Part shown: positions 15,986 to 23,757 of the stretch, piece by piece
Layout of the letters: each line of letters opens with the position of its first letter
Numbering within the stretch: the first letter of the stretch is position 1
Source: UBA10133 sp964528565
GTDB lineage: Bacteria > Patescibacteriota > Microgenomatia > UBA1400 > MFAQ01
Length of the DNA stretch: 28,592 nt
Direction: 5' to 3'
Assembly (NCBI GenBank): GCA_964528565.1
Contig: CAZGSP010000029.1
Coordinates: forward strand, 1 to 28,592
Made by a program: the position numbers and the translations under genes
Notes under the pieces: generated by a model
What the model saw: the letters and a program-made list of their open reading frames with translations, nothing else
Told to the model about the DNA's origin: nothing
Database searches by the model: none

Positions 15986-16932
15986 ATAAGTGCTGAATAA
16001 TCAAGAGATCCTAAGAATTCTGCACGATCATGAAGCTTAAATTTATGAGGGAATGCTGATTCCGTGTCACCAATTAATTCATAATCGGTCGGATAAAACG
16101 CTCTAAGCCTGTTTTGCCAAGGTATCTGTGAGGGGGGGATACCCATTAGTTTGGTGGCAAACGTGTCCAATGTGAGCGAATCTGTCGAGGCGAGCGAAAA
16201 ACCCAGATCGATTTTATCTCCCATAATTGGACCATTACCTTCTAATGAATTTGTAAAATCGAGTAGGGAGAGGGTGGATCTTAGTTTAACTGAGGCGAGA
16301 CACAAGTTCAAATTTAATAAAGGTATACAGACTCGCATTCTATCTTCATCGGTTAACAAAGGTGGATTATTGTGGTCAAAACCATGCATTGTAAGTTTGT
16401 CTTCGTAGGCAATACCCCCCATAATGAAATTTTTTTGGCTCAAGGAATTTAGAATGGAACTATGAGATTTTGGCTTAGATAAAGATATTGAAAACTTAGA
16501 CTCGAGTAGTATTTTATATGCGTGTATCGGTAGTTTTTGGTTATCAATCAGTTGTGCAAAACCAATTTCTTCGAAATTGGTTGTATTCAAATCCAGTAAT
16601 TTAACATTTTTATAACCCTTTGTTACGGCAGAAATTCCTGTTTCATCAAACATCATCAATGTCTCGGTACCCCTTGCTTTTGGTGAACTCTCAGCAATTA
16701 CTATGTCCTTTTTCGAAATACTGCTAAAAAAGTCGATTACTGCACGCACTGAATCCGGGTGTGTGGAAGCCATCCCATTGTCTCCGAGTCCGACTAAATT
16801 TGGTTTAAGAATGATAGGCTCATTTGATTTGTCCAATAACGAGATAATTTCTGACTTAAGAGTAAAAAGAGCTCGGGTCATAGATGTGTATGTGTCACCT
16901 CGACCAACAGCTATATTATTCTTTTTCACCAT
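15952..16932 (-). CDS. DUF362 family protein
   Basis: The 326-residue product has the DUF362 landmarks: ILKPNLVG (Lys43-Asn45), THPDSVRAVIDFF (57-69), a VIAESSP segment, and SKPKSHSSILNSLSQKNFIMGG, where the family has its conserved lysine/histidine and KN elements. No ferredoxin-like CxxCxxC module is present, unlike many longer DUF362 proteins. The biochemical function of the family is not established. It is a single gene between two deoxyribosyltransferase-like genes, overlapping the first by 34 bases at the 3' ends and separated from the second by only 13 bases at the 5' ends. The start ATG 16932 follows GATAAT by five bases. Confidence 0.83.
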   Translation of the reverse strand: MVKKNNIAVGRGDTYTSMTRALFTLKSEIISLLDKSNEPIILKPNLVGLGDNGMASTHPDSVRAVIDFFSSISKKDIVIAESSPKARGTETLMMFDETGISAVTKGYKNVKLLDLNTTNFEEIGFAQLIDNQKLPIHAYKILLESKFSISLSKPKSHSSILNSLSQKNFIMGGIAYEDKLTMHGFDHNNPPLLTDEDRMRVCIPLLNLNLCLASVKLRSTLSLLDFTNSLEGNGPIMGDKIDLGFSLASTDSLTLDTFATKLMGIPPSQIPWQNRLRAFYPTDYELIGDTESAFPHKFKLHDRAEFLGSLDYSALIHFSSPDRNFR

Positions 16933-16933
16933 A

Positions 16934-16943
16934 TATAATTATC
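16934..16943. promoter_or_regulatory. Overlapping divergent leaderless promoters
   Basis: The start codons of the DUF362 gene (16932, minus) and the next gene (16946, plus) are 13 bases apart. The plus TATAAT (16934-16939) and the minus GATAAT (16943-16938) share two base pairs. Each -10 ends six (plus) or five (minus) bases before its own ATG. Any -35 would lie inside the opposite coding region. Confidence 0.72.
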
Positions 16944-16945
16944 TC

Positions 16946-17380
16946 ATGAAAATATTTTTCACCTGTTCACCAAAGAAACTATTCGAATTACGGGAATATT
17001 ACCTTGCGATACACAGATCGCTTCTGTCTGAAGGACATGACGTGGTAGCCGACTGGCTAAAATCCGGAATTGAAAGGCATTCCCCGACAGGCATAAGAAC
17101 CAAGATAAGTCGGAAAGAGTTTTACCAACAGTTGGAGAGAAGTATTGAGGATTGTGGCATTCTCCTTGTAGAGGGAACGGTCGACAGCATGAGTCTTGGC
17201 TGGCAAATCGCTAAAGCTCTGGAAAAAAATAAAAAAATCGTATTTCTTCAAATAATACAGGAAGACTCTCCTCCCATCCATCCCTTCATTGAGGGTGTCA
17301 TGAACGAATCAATTCATTTCTCACAATATAGCTTGGAAAATATTGGTGAAGTTTTAGCTACGGTTCTAAAGTGGGACTAA
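16946..17380 (+). CDS. Nucleoside 2-deoxyribosyltransferase-like protein 2
   Basis: A 144-residue paralogue of the gene at 15392. It has MKIFFTCSPKK at the N-terminus and LLVEGTVDSMSLGWQIAKAL (Glu76 as the likely nucleophile, Ser83-Leu-Gly-Trp), followed by the KKIVFLQ strand. Its length is that of the core family fold with no C-terminal extension. The reading frame is open from 16703, but the first 81 residues would be antisense to DUF362 and the TATAAT at 16934-16939 sets the start at ATG 16946. Its stop overlaps the stop of the convergent NUDIX gene. The substrate is unknown; the neighbouring NUDIX hydrolase suggests nucleotide metabolism or salvage. Confidence 0.78.
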   Translation: MKIFFTCSPKKLFELREYYLAIHRSLLSEGHDVVADWLKSGIERHSPTGIRTKISRKEFYQQLERSIEDCGILLVEGTVDSMSLGWQIAKALEKNKKIVFLQIIQEDSPPIHPFIEGVMNESIHFSQYSLENIGEVLATVLKWD

Positions 17381-17994
17381 ATGGAAAGTAGTTTTTCGGT
17401 AACTATATTTGGCAAAATATTATTCTTATGATTACTGATAAAGGATATGTCTACCCATATCAAATCTGCTATCTCACCCGGTTTGACTTCGGGATTAAAC
17501 TCCTTCATTTTCAAATGTTCCTTCTCGCTCGTCAAATAGAAATATTCTGTCGCAAAGCCCGGCTGTTTTAATTCATAGAACAGCGCCACCGGAAGGATCG
17601 TTAGTCCTGTCTCTTCCTGGATTTCTCTGGACAGAGTTTCTTCCAAAGACTCGGTTACTTTATTGTGTCCTCCCGGGAAAGTGTAGTATTCATGATCGTT
17701 CTTTATTCTATGTATCAGAAGATACTGTTCTTCTCTTTTAATTATCGCCGCGACCCTGTTTTCGGTATCAAATGGAACAATATCTATATTTACCGGATTT
17801 CCTGATTCATCATAGGCATCTACCTTATCAACCTCATATAACACTTCATTAAAGTTATACCTAAGTTTCATCTTAGAAGACATAAACACTTTTCCCATAC
17901 TCATGCCTTTGAGTTTTGGTCCGATAACGTGAGATTGCAAAACTTTAACAACAAATCCGTCACATTGATTTTCTATTATTACTGAATCTTCCAT
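17377..17994 (-). CDS. NUDIX hydrolase with N-terminal extension
   Basis: The Nudix box is perfect at residues 109-131: G109, E115, REI at 123-125, EE at 127-128, G130, L131. The 205-residue protein carries about 75 extra N-terminal residues (including KMKLRYNFNEVLYEVDKVDAY) before the NUDIX fold starts at VAAIIKREEQYLLIHR, so a separate small domain or substrate-binding extension is likely. The start ATG 17994 lies six bases after a perfect TATAAT. It converges on the deoxyribosyltransferase-like gene with overlapping stop codons. It is the third NUDIX gene in the window and the one with the strongest motif match; the substrate is unknown. Confidence 0.9.
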   Translation of the reverse strand: MEDSVIIENQCDGFVVKVLQSHVIGPKLKGMSMGKVFMSSKMKLRYNFNEVLYEVDKVDAYDESGNPVNIDIVPFDTENRVAAIIKREEQYLLIHRIKNDHEYYTFPGGHNKVTESLEETLSREIQEETGLTILPVALFYELKQPGFATEYFYLTSEKEHLKMKEFNPEVKPGEIADLIWVDISFISNHKNNILPNIVTEKLLSI

Positions 17995-18000
17995 GTCAAA

Positions 18001-18006
18001 ATTATA
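18001..18006 (-). promoter_or_regulatory. -10 element of NUDIX gene
   Basis: A perfect TATAAT on the minus strand (18006 to 18001) ends six bases before ATG 17994. It begins one base past the stop codon region of the upstream GT2 gene (18007), so the NUDIX gene has its own promoter although it could also be read through from the GT2 gene. Confidence 0.65.
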
Positions 18007-18918
18007 CTAGCCCAAGACTTGAATTCGATATTTAAAAGTTTTCTCTCTGGGTAACAACAACATTTTCCTATATCTGGCGTAGTTTATTTGATACTCGGAT
18101 AGTTTTAAAGAACCTGACCGGTCGGGGTGGTTAATGTGATAAACAGTGGCTCTTTTTATTGGTATAACAAATCTTCCAAGTGAAATAACCTTAGCCGCCA
18201 TAGACGTATCATTCAACCCCCAACCTACAAAATTTTCCGGAGCTCCTTTTACTTTAAGCAAATCTTCTCTAGAATAACAAATTGAACACGTTAAACACAT
18301 TTCCGGTAAACTCAGGCCGATCCGTTGTCCGTATCCTAAGAGTCTCAGGTCTTTTGAATTATCGGAAATACTTCCCTGATTTTGCTTATCACATCTGAAA
18401 TCACCTTTAGCGAATCCCGCTGGAAAGTCCTCAACCGAAAACTTCGTTTTATTGGTAAAACAACGGTATGAAATCGTGACACATTGATCTAAAAATGAGT
18501 GAATGCTTAGATGCTCATCAAGATAATTGGGGGGTAGGACAATGTCTGAATCTATGAAACAAATCACATCTCCTGTGGCCATTCTCACACCTTTGTTTCG
18601 ACAGGCCGCAGAATACTTTCGGTATCTATTCCGTACATAAATAATGGGAATTGGTGAAAAAACTGAAAGCTCTTCAATTATAGGCTCAGTTTGATCAGAG
18701 GATGCGTCATTAATTAAGACGATTTCCTTTATTTGATGAGAGACGGTTTGGTTTATTATCGATTTGACTACCTCATGCAGTGTTCTGGATGAGTTAAAGG
18801 TCGGAATAACAAAAGAAGCTGTCTTTGAAATATTTTGTTTTTTACCCAAAACAAAAAGATCCTCCGGGTATTTGTTACTAACATGTTTTAGGGCATCCTG
18901 TAGACTTTTGTTTGCCAT
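18007..18918 (-). CDS. Family 2 glycosyltransferase (GT-A fold)
   Basis: GT-A features: FVIPTFNSS (36-44), INDASSDQT (69-77), a sugar-nucleotide/metal DSD at 123-125 in FIDSDIVLPP, and a C-terminal GWGLND (232-237) like the GWGxED motif of galactosyltransferase-type domains, where the acid residue is the catalytic base (here Asp237; the first acidic position is Asn). No membrane anchor, so it is probably a cytoplasmic enzyme. I place the start at ATG 18918 (303 aa), not at the TTG at 18954, because the promoter lies between them. It shares its promoter/operator block with the seven-gene operon, so it may add a sugar to that pathway's product. Donor and acceptor are unknown. Confidence 0.88.
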   Translation of the reverse strand: MANKSLQDALKHVSNKYPEDLFVLGKKQNISKTASFVIPTFNSSRTLHEVVKSIINQTVSHQIKEIVLINDASSDQTEPIIEELSVFSPIPIIYVRNRYRKYSAACRNKGVRMATGDVICFIDSDIVLPPNYLDEHLSIHSFLDQCVTISYRCFTNKTKFSVEDFPAGFAKGDFRCDKQNQGSISDNSKDLRLLGYGQRIGLSLPEMCLTCSICYSREDLLKVKGAPENFVGWGLNDTSMAAKVISLGRFVIPIKRATVYHINHPDRSGSLKLSEYQINYARYRKMLLLPREKTFKYRIQVLG

Positions 18919-18919
18919 A

Positions 18920-18945
18920 CGTGCATTATATGCACCAATTATATC
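18920..18945. repeat. 26-bp promoter/operator repeat, copy 2
   Basis: Same orientation as copy 1 at 15284-15309 and identical except for one base. The palindrome arms are perfect in both copies. Confidence 0.85.
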
Positions 18946-18946
18946 A
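18920..18946 (-). promoter_or_regulatory. Promoter and operator of GT2 gene
   Basis: An extended -10, TG-A-TATAAT (18946-18938 on the minus strand), is followed by the palindrome GTGCAT-TAT-ATGCAC (18921-18935) over the expected transcription start. A second TATAAT inside the palindrome (18930-18925) ends six bases before ATG 18918. The outer promoter would give a 12-13 base leader, the inner one a leaderless mRNA. Confidence 0.7.
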
Positions 18947-19011
18947 TTGCTCAAACTGTTGAAAAGCTGTTAAAGAAATAGCCCCTTCGGGTATTTTGTG
19001 GTGATTTGGTG

Positions 19012-19017
19012 TAAAAT
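19012..19017 (+). promoter_or_regulatory. -10 element of uvrA operon
   Basis: TAAAAT ends eight bases before ATG 19026, so uvrA should be translated from a leaderless or nearly leaderless mRNA. No LexA-type operator is recognisable in the 60 bases upstream. Confidence 0.5.
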
Positions 19018-19025
19018 AGACAGTC

Positions 19026-21950
19026 ATGTCCGGCACTGCATCTTCAACTCATTTGATCATCAAGGGAGCCCGTCAGCACAACCTTAAAAACGTCAACCTG
19101 ACTCTCCCCAAAAACAAGCTCGTGGTCTTTACCGGTGTCTCCGGTAGCGGCAAGTCGAGTATGGCTCACGACACTATCTACGCCGAAGGCCAGCGCCGCT
19201 ATGTCGAATCCCTCAGCTCCTACGCCCGCCAGTTCCTCGGCGTCATGGACAAGCCCGATGTCGACCAGATCGAAGGTCTTTCCCCGGCCATACTTATCGA
19301 TCAGAAGCAGGGGAGCCACAATCCCCGCAGTACCGTCGGCACTGTCACCGAGATCTACGATTATCTCCGCCTCCTCTTTGCCCGTATTGGACACCCACAC
19401 TGCCCCAAATGCGGTCGGGAGATCATGCCTCAGGACATCAATCAAATCTACAAATCGGTTATCGACTTGGCCATAGCTCATCCAAGCTATCAAAAGCAAA
19501 AAGGTGTCCGCCTGCTCATTCTGGCTCCAATTGTCAAAGGCCAGAAGGGGGAGTTCAAAGAATTATTTCCCGGACTACTAAAGCAGGGGATTGCCGAAGT
19601 CAGAGTGGATAACAAAATCATCTCCTCCCAGTCAACCCTATCTCTTTTCAAAAATAACCGCCACAATATTGAGGCGGTTATCGACAAACTGGTCATAGGC
19701 CAGGTAAAGGGCAGTCCCGAGTACGAAAAACAGAGACTGGTCGACTCACTCGAACAAGCTCTGAAAATTTCCGACGGTGAAGTCTACGTCAGTATCGTTT
19801 TGGACCCCTCTCTTTCGTTTCCCTCCGACCCCGAAGAAATGGAGGACCATTTATACTCCCAAAAGCTCGCTTGTCCCGTCGATAATATCTCCATTCCCGA
19901 GATCGAGCCCCGCTATTTTTCCTTCAACGCCCCGGAAGGTGCTTGTCCCGAATGTACCGGTCTCGGCACCAAGATGGTCCTGGATACGGACTCCGTTGTT
20001 TCTTCCTCTCTCAGTCTTCTTGAGGGAGCCATCATTCCTCTCGCTTCTCAGTTCGAAACCCGCACCTGGCTCGCCAAACTGGTTCTCGAAGCCATGGAAT
20101 CGGTGGGTTTCCCCGGAAACAAACCTCTCTTCGATATGACCGAGGAGCAAAAGAACGCTCTGTTTAAAGGCACCGCCGATAAAACATACGCCATTAAAGG
20201 CATCAATCGGCATGGCAAACACGTGGTGAGAAAGATGACCTTCGACGGACTTTCCAAAGAGTTCGAGAGACGTTACGAAGAATCCTCATCCGAGTCTTTC
20301 AAAGAGGAAGTCGCCAAATATCTCATCCGCAAAACCTGTCCGGTCTGTAACGGAGCCCGTTTGAAATCGGAAGTCTTGGGTGTCCATGTCAACAACCACT
20401 CCATCAGCGAGGTAACCTCGTGGTCGACCGCCAAGTCGTTTGAATTCTTTAAGGATTTACCCAAAAAATTAACTCTTACCGAGCAACAGATCAGTGAACC
20501 GATCACGAAAGAAATAGAGGACAGGTTAAGTTTCCTCATGTCCGTCGGTCTGGATTACATTACCCTGGCTCGTGAGTCCGGCACCCTTTCCGGAGGCGAG
20601 CTCCAAAGAATTCGCCTGGCCAGTCAGATCGGCTCACGTCTCACCGGCATCCTTTATGTCCTGGACGAACCCACCATCGGTCTGCATCAAAGGGACAATG
20701 CCAAGTTGATCAACACCCTCAAAGATCTTGTCGCGCTGGGAAATTCACTCATCGTCGTTGAACATGATCAGCAAACCATGGAAAGTGCCGACCACATCGT
20801 CGAGTTTGGACCAAAAGCCGGCTATCTCGGGGGCAAGATCACTTTTGAAGGCACGGTCGACGAAATGAAGGCTTCCGGCTGTCTCACCGGGCAGTACCTT
20901 TCGCGTGAGAGAGTAATTCATGCCATCAAGCCAAAGGAACCGACCGAAAGCCCTGCTTCAATTCGTCTCACCGGCTGTACTCATCACAATCTAAAAGACA
21001 TTGACGTCGATTTTCCTCTAAATAAATTCGTGGCCGTCACCGGAGTTTCGGGATCCGGAAAGTCTTCTTTGGTAGTGGATACGCTTTACGAGGCCCTGTC
21101 TCAAAAACTAAACCCCATGCACCACAAAGAAGATATCCAATACGGTACTATCACTATCCCCGATATAGTCAAAAGAGTCTCTTTAATAGACCAAAGTCCC
21201 ATCGGTAAAACTCCTCGTAGTAATCCGGCCACTTATACCAAAGTCTTTGATTATGTTCGTCAACTTTTCTCCAATACTCAGGAAGCGCGCTACCGCGGTT
21301 ATGGTCCCGGACGATTTAGTTTCAACGTCAAAGGCGGACGCTGTGAAACATGTGAAGGCGATGGTCAGATAAAAATTGAGATGCAGTTTTTAGGTGACAT
21401 TTATATTACCTGTGAAACCTGCAAAGGTACCCGATTTAATGATCCCACGTTGGAGGTGGAATACAAAGGAAAGAATATTGCCCAAGTGTTGAACATGACT
21501 ATGGACGAGGCAGGAGATTTCTTTAGAAATGTCCCGGCCATCAGTAAAAAAATCGAGACCATAAAAAAAGTCGGTCTCGGCTATATTAAGCTCGGCCAAA
21601 GTGCCCCTACTCTTTCGGGAGGGGAAGCTCAAAGAGTCAAGTTGGCGACAGAACTGGCCAAAACAGGCAACGGGCACACCATCTATATTCTTGATGAGCC
21701 CACTACAGGCTTGCATTTTGACGATCTCAGTAAATTGGTCCAAACCTTGGTGGATCTAGTCAGTCAAAATAACACCGTCATCGTCATCGAACACAATCTA
21801 GACGTAATCAAAAATGCCGACTATATTATTGACATCGGCCCGGAAGGCGGTGACTCCGGCGGTGAGCTGATTGCGTCGGGTTCGCCGGCCAAAGTAGCCT
21901 CCAAATTTGATACCCCGACCGCCCTGGAATTAAAAAAGTTAATCTTCTAA
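19026..21950 (+). CDS. uvrA: Excinuclease ABC subunit A (UvrA)
   Basis: UvrA is the damage-sensing ABC-type ATPase that loads UvrB. Both ATPase halves are complete: Walker A GVSGSGKS at 37-44 and again near residue 673, two LSGGE signatures (TLSGGELQRIRLA and TLSGGEAQRVKLA), and two Walker B motifs (LDEPTIGLHQRD and LDEPTTGLHFDD). The C-terminal zinc module CETC...CETC is intact. In the first-half zinc module the usual C-x2-C at its start reads CPVD (Cys283, Asp286), with the second pair Cys307/Cys310 kept, so one ligand is changed. The length of 974 residues is slightly above the usual 940. The next gene starts one base after the stop, so it heads an operon with the transglutaminase-like gene and uvrC. 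Confidence 0.98.
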   Translation: MSGTASSTHLIIKGARQHNLKNVNLTLPKNKLVVFTGVSGSGKSSMAHDTIYAEGQRRYVESLSSYARQFLGVMDKPDVDQIEGLSPAILIDQKQGSHNPRSTVGTVTEIYDYLRLLFARIGHPHCPKCGREIMPQDINQIYKSVIDLAIAHPSYQKQKGVRLLILAPIVKGQKGEFKELFPGLLKQGIAEVRVDNKIISSQSTLSLFKNNRHNIEAVIDKLVIGQVKGSPEYEKQRLVDSLEQALKISDGEVYVSIVLDPSLSFPSDPEEMEDHLYSQKLACPVDNISIPEIEPRYFSFNAPEGACPECTGLGTKMVLDTDSVVSSSLSLLEGAIIPLASQFETRTWLAKLVLEAMESVGFPGNKPLFDMTEEQKNALFKGTADKTYAIKGINRHGKHVVRKMTFDGLSKEFERRYEESSSESFKEEVAKYLIRKTCPVCNGARLKSEVLGVHVNNHSISEVTSWSTAKSFEFFKDLPKKLTLTEQQISEPITKEIEDRLSFLMSVGLDYITLARESGTLSGGELQRIRLASQIGSRLTGILYVLDEPTIGLHQRDNAKLINTLKDLVALGNSLIVVEHDQQTMESADHIVEFGPKAGYLGGKITFEGTVDEMKASGCLTGQYLSRERVIHAIKPKEPTESPASIRLTGCTHHNLKDIDVDFPLNKFVAVTGVSGSGKSSLVVDTLYEALSQKLNPMHHKEDIQYGTITIPDIVKRVSLIDQSPIGKTPRSNPATYTKVFDYVRQLFSNTQEARYRGYGPGRFSFNVKGGRCETCEGDGQIKIEMQFLGDIYITCETCKGTRFNDPTLEVEYKGKNIAQVLNMTMDEAGDFFRNVPAISKKIETIKKVGLGYIKLGQSAPTLSGGEAQRVKLATELAKTGNGHTIYILDEPTTGLHFDDLSKLVQTLVDLVSQNNTVIVIEHNLDVIKNADYIIDIGPEGGDSGGELIASGSPAKVASKFDTPTALELKKLIF

Positions 21951-21951
21951 A

Positions 21952-23757
21952 TTGCATACAAAAATAACTGCCCTTGTCCTAACCTTGTTAGGAATTTGTC
22001 TCCTGTATATCCCCAAACAGGTTTCCTCTCTCGCCAAATTCAATACAAGCTACCAAATCTATTACCAGGTGGAAAATACCGGGAAGACTCACGTTAAGTT
22101 TGTCATCAATCAGATAAACAACCTCTCGGTGGTTTATGCCACCAATTTTGGACTTAGCGTAAACGAAACCAAGATCGAAAACGTCAGGGTCCTTGACGAA
22201 GGGACACCGGTGATTCCCGATGTGATCAAAAGCTTGAACCAAACTTCGATCTCTTTTCCTTTTACCAGCAAAGTCGTGGGTAAGGGCAAGAAACACACCT
22301 TCACGATAGAATACATCACCACGGACATAACCACCAAATCGGGAAACACCTGGCAGATCGACATTCCCCGTCTCGAACCGGACGAAAACGTTTCCGAACA
22401 AACCGTGATTCTCACCGTTCCATCGGGATTCCCCGCTCCCGCGTACATCGACCCCAAGCCGGACATTGTCAACGGAAACGTCTATTACTTTAGCGGCCAA
22501 AAAATCAGCAACAAGTCTATTAGCGCTATCTTCGGAAAAACTCAATATTTCAAAGGTACCATAAAATACCATCTCGCCAACAATGAAAGAGAAAAGATAA
22601 AAACCGAGATCGCCCTTCCACCGGACACCTCTTATCAAACAGTCAATTATCAAAACATCGATCCCAAACCAGAAGAGATAAACAATGATCATGATGGTAA
22701 TCTATTGGCCAAATATTCTCTCCTGCCGGGAGAAACGAAGGATATTGTCGTCGATCTTGTGGTGAAGCTGGACTTCATCCCAAAACCCACCAACACTCAA
22801 CCGTCGGATAATTTGGTAGCCAAAAATTCTATCTGGAACTACGACAATGGAGTCTTTAACTCTCCGGAATATAAAAACCTAAAAAGTCCAAAATCCATCT
22901 ACGATTTTGTCTCGGATAAATTGAAATACGATTATGAAAAACTTAACCGGGAAAGGCCGACCCGTTCACCGGCGGCGGAGTCTCTCATCAATAGCCAGAG
23001 CGCGATCTGCACCGACTTTTCCAATGTTTTTGTGGCTCTCGCTAGAAAATCCGGGATCCCGGCAAGAGAGCTGGAGGGTTTTGCTATCTCCGAAAATCCC
23101 GACCTGAAACCCTTATCTCTTACCCAAGACGTTCTCCACGCATGGCCGGAGTACTTTGATACTTCCAAAAGTACTTGGGTTCAAGTTGATCCTACCTGGG
23201 CGAATACCACGAGGGGTATCGATTACTTTAACAAGATGGATTTCAACCACCTGGTTTTTGTCATCCACGGCGAAAAACCGGATTATCCCATTCCCGCCGG
23301 AGGTTATAAAAATGGGCAAAAATCTAAAGACATTGCTTTTGAGCCTATCTCCGGTATCGATTTTCCCTCACCGATACTAACCTCATCTTTCGACAAACAG
23401 GAAGGAAACAACGTGTTAATAAATATTTCGAATGGCTCGGGTGTGTCCTTTTACGGAGAAATGGTTAGTGAGGAGAATGATCTCCTGGAAAAATCCACCT
23501 CTTGGGTGAGCATCCCTCCATTTTCCCATCAAACGATCTATATAAAGGTCAAAAAACAGCCGTTCATCGCCAAAATTGATTCTCAAGTTATAATTCATGT
23601 AAATGGCTCTCGACTTGAAACCGGATTTACCTTCGGTTCTTCCACCTCAAAGACTTTCGTTTACTCCGGAATCGGAGGAATTTTGGCACTCATTGCCCTC
23701 TATACCGGGTATCTATATCTTCGAAGACGAAAACAAAAAACCTCTTTATATCGGTAA
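21952..23757 (+). CDS. Secreted, membrane-anchored transglutaminase-like protein
   Basis: The N-terminus (about residues 4-25) is a signal peptide or anchor. The middle is a long beta-rich extracytoplasmic region. The papain-like transglutaminase core follows with a full triad: Cys353 in AICTDFSNVFVALARKSGIP, His396 in LHAWPEY and Asp413 in VQVDPTW. A second hydrophobic segment (about 574-592) and an RRRK tail end the protein, so the domain is predicted to sit outside the membrane. Bacterial members act as cysteine proteases or crosslinkers on cell-surface proteins; the target here is unknown. Start is TTG 21952, one base after the uvrA stop. The last 155 bases overlap uvrC in another frame. 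Confidence 0.87.
   Translation: MHTKITALVLTLLGICLLYIPKQVSSLAKFNTSYQIYYQVENTGKTHVKFVINQINNLSVVYATNFGLSVNETKIENVRVLDEGTPVIPDVIKSLNQTSISFPFTSKVVGKGKKHTFTIEYITTDITTKSGNTWQIDIPRLEPDENVSEQTVILTVPSGFPAPAYIDPKPDIVNGNVYYFSGQKISNKSISAIFGKTQYFKGTIKYHLANNEREKIKTEIALPPDTSYQTVNYQNIDPKPEEINNDHDGNLLAKYSLLPGETKDIVVDLVVKLDFIPKPTNTQPSDNLVAKNSIWNYDNGVFNSPEYKNLKSPKSIYDFVSDKLKYDYEKLNRERPTRSPAAESLINSQSAICTDFSNVFVALARKSGIPARELEGFAISENPDLKPLSLTQDVLHAWPEYFDTSKSTWVQVDPTWANTTRGIDYFNKMDFNHLVFVIHGEKPDYPIPAGGYKNGQKSKDIAFEPISGIDFPSPILTSSFDKQEGNNVLINISNGSGVSFYGEMVSEENDLLEKSTSWVSIPPFSHQTIYIKVKKQPFIAKIDSQVIIHVNGSRLETGFTFGSSTSKTFVYSGIGGILALIALYTGYLYLRRRKQKTSLYR

Noticed and set aside
16703..16945. 81-residue N-terminal extension of the second deoxyribosyltransferase-like protein
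   Set aside because: It would be fully antisense to DUF362, and the TATAAT at 16934-16939 with ATG at 16946 gives a start that aligns with the paralogue at 15392.
21988..22692. 234-residue minus-strand open frame
   Set aside because: It lies wholly antisense to the transglutaminase-like gene, has no recognisable motif or promoter, and is explained by the codon use of the real gene.
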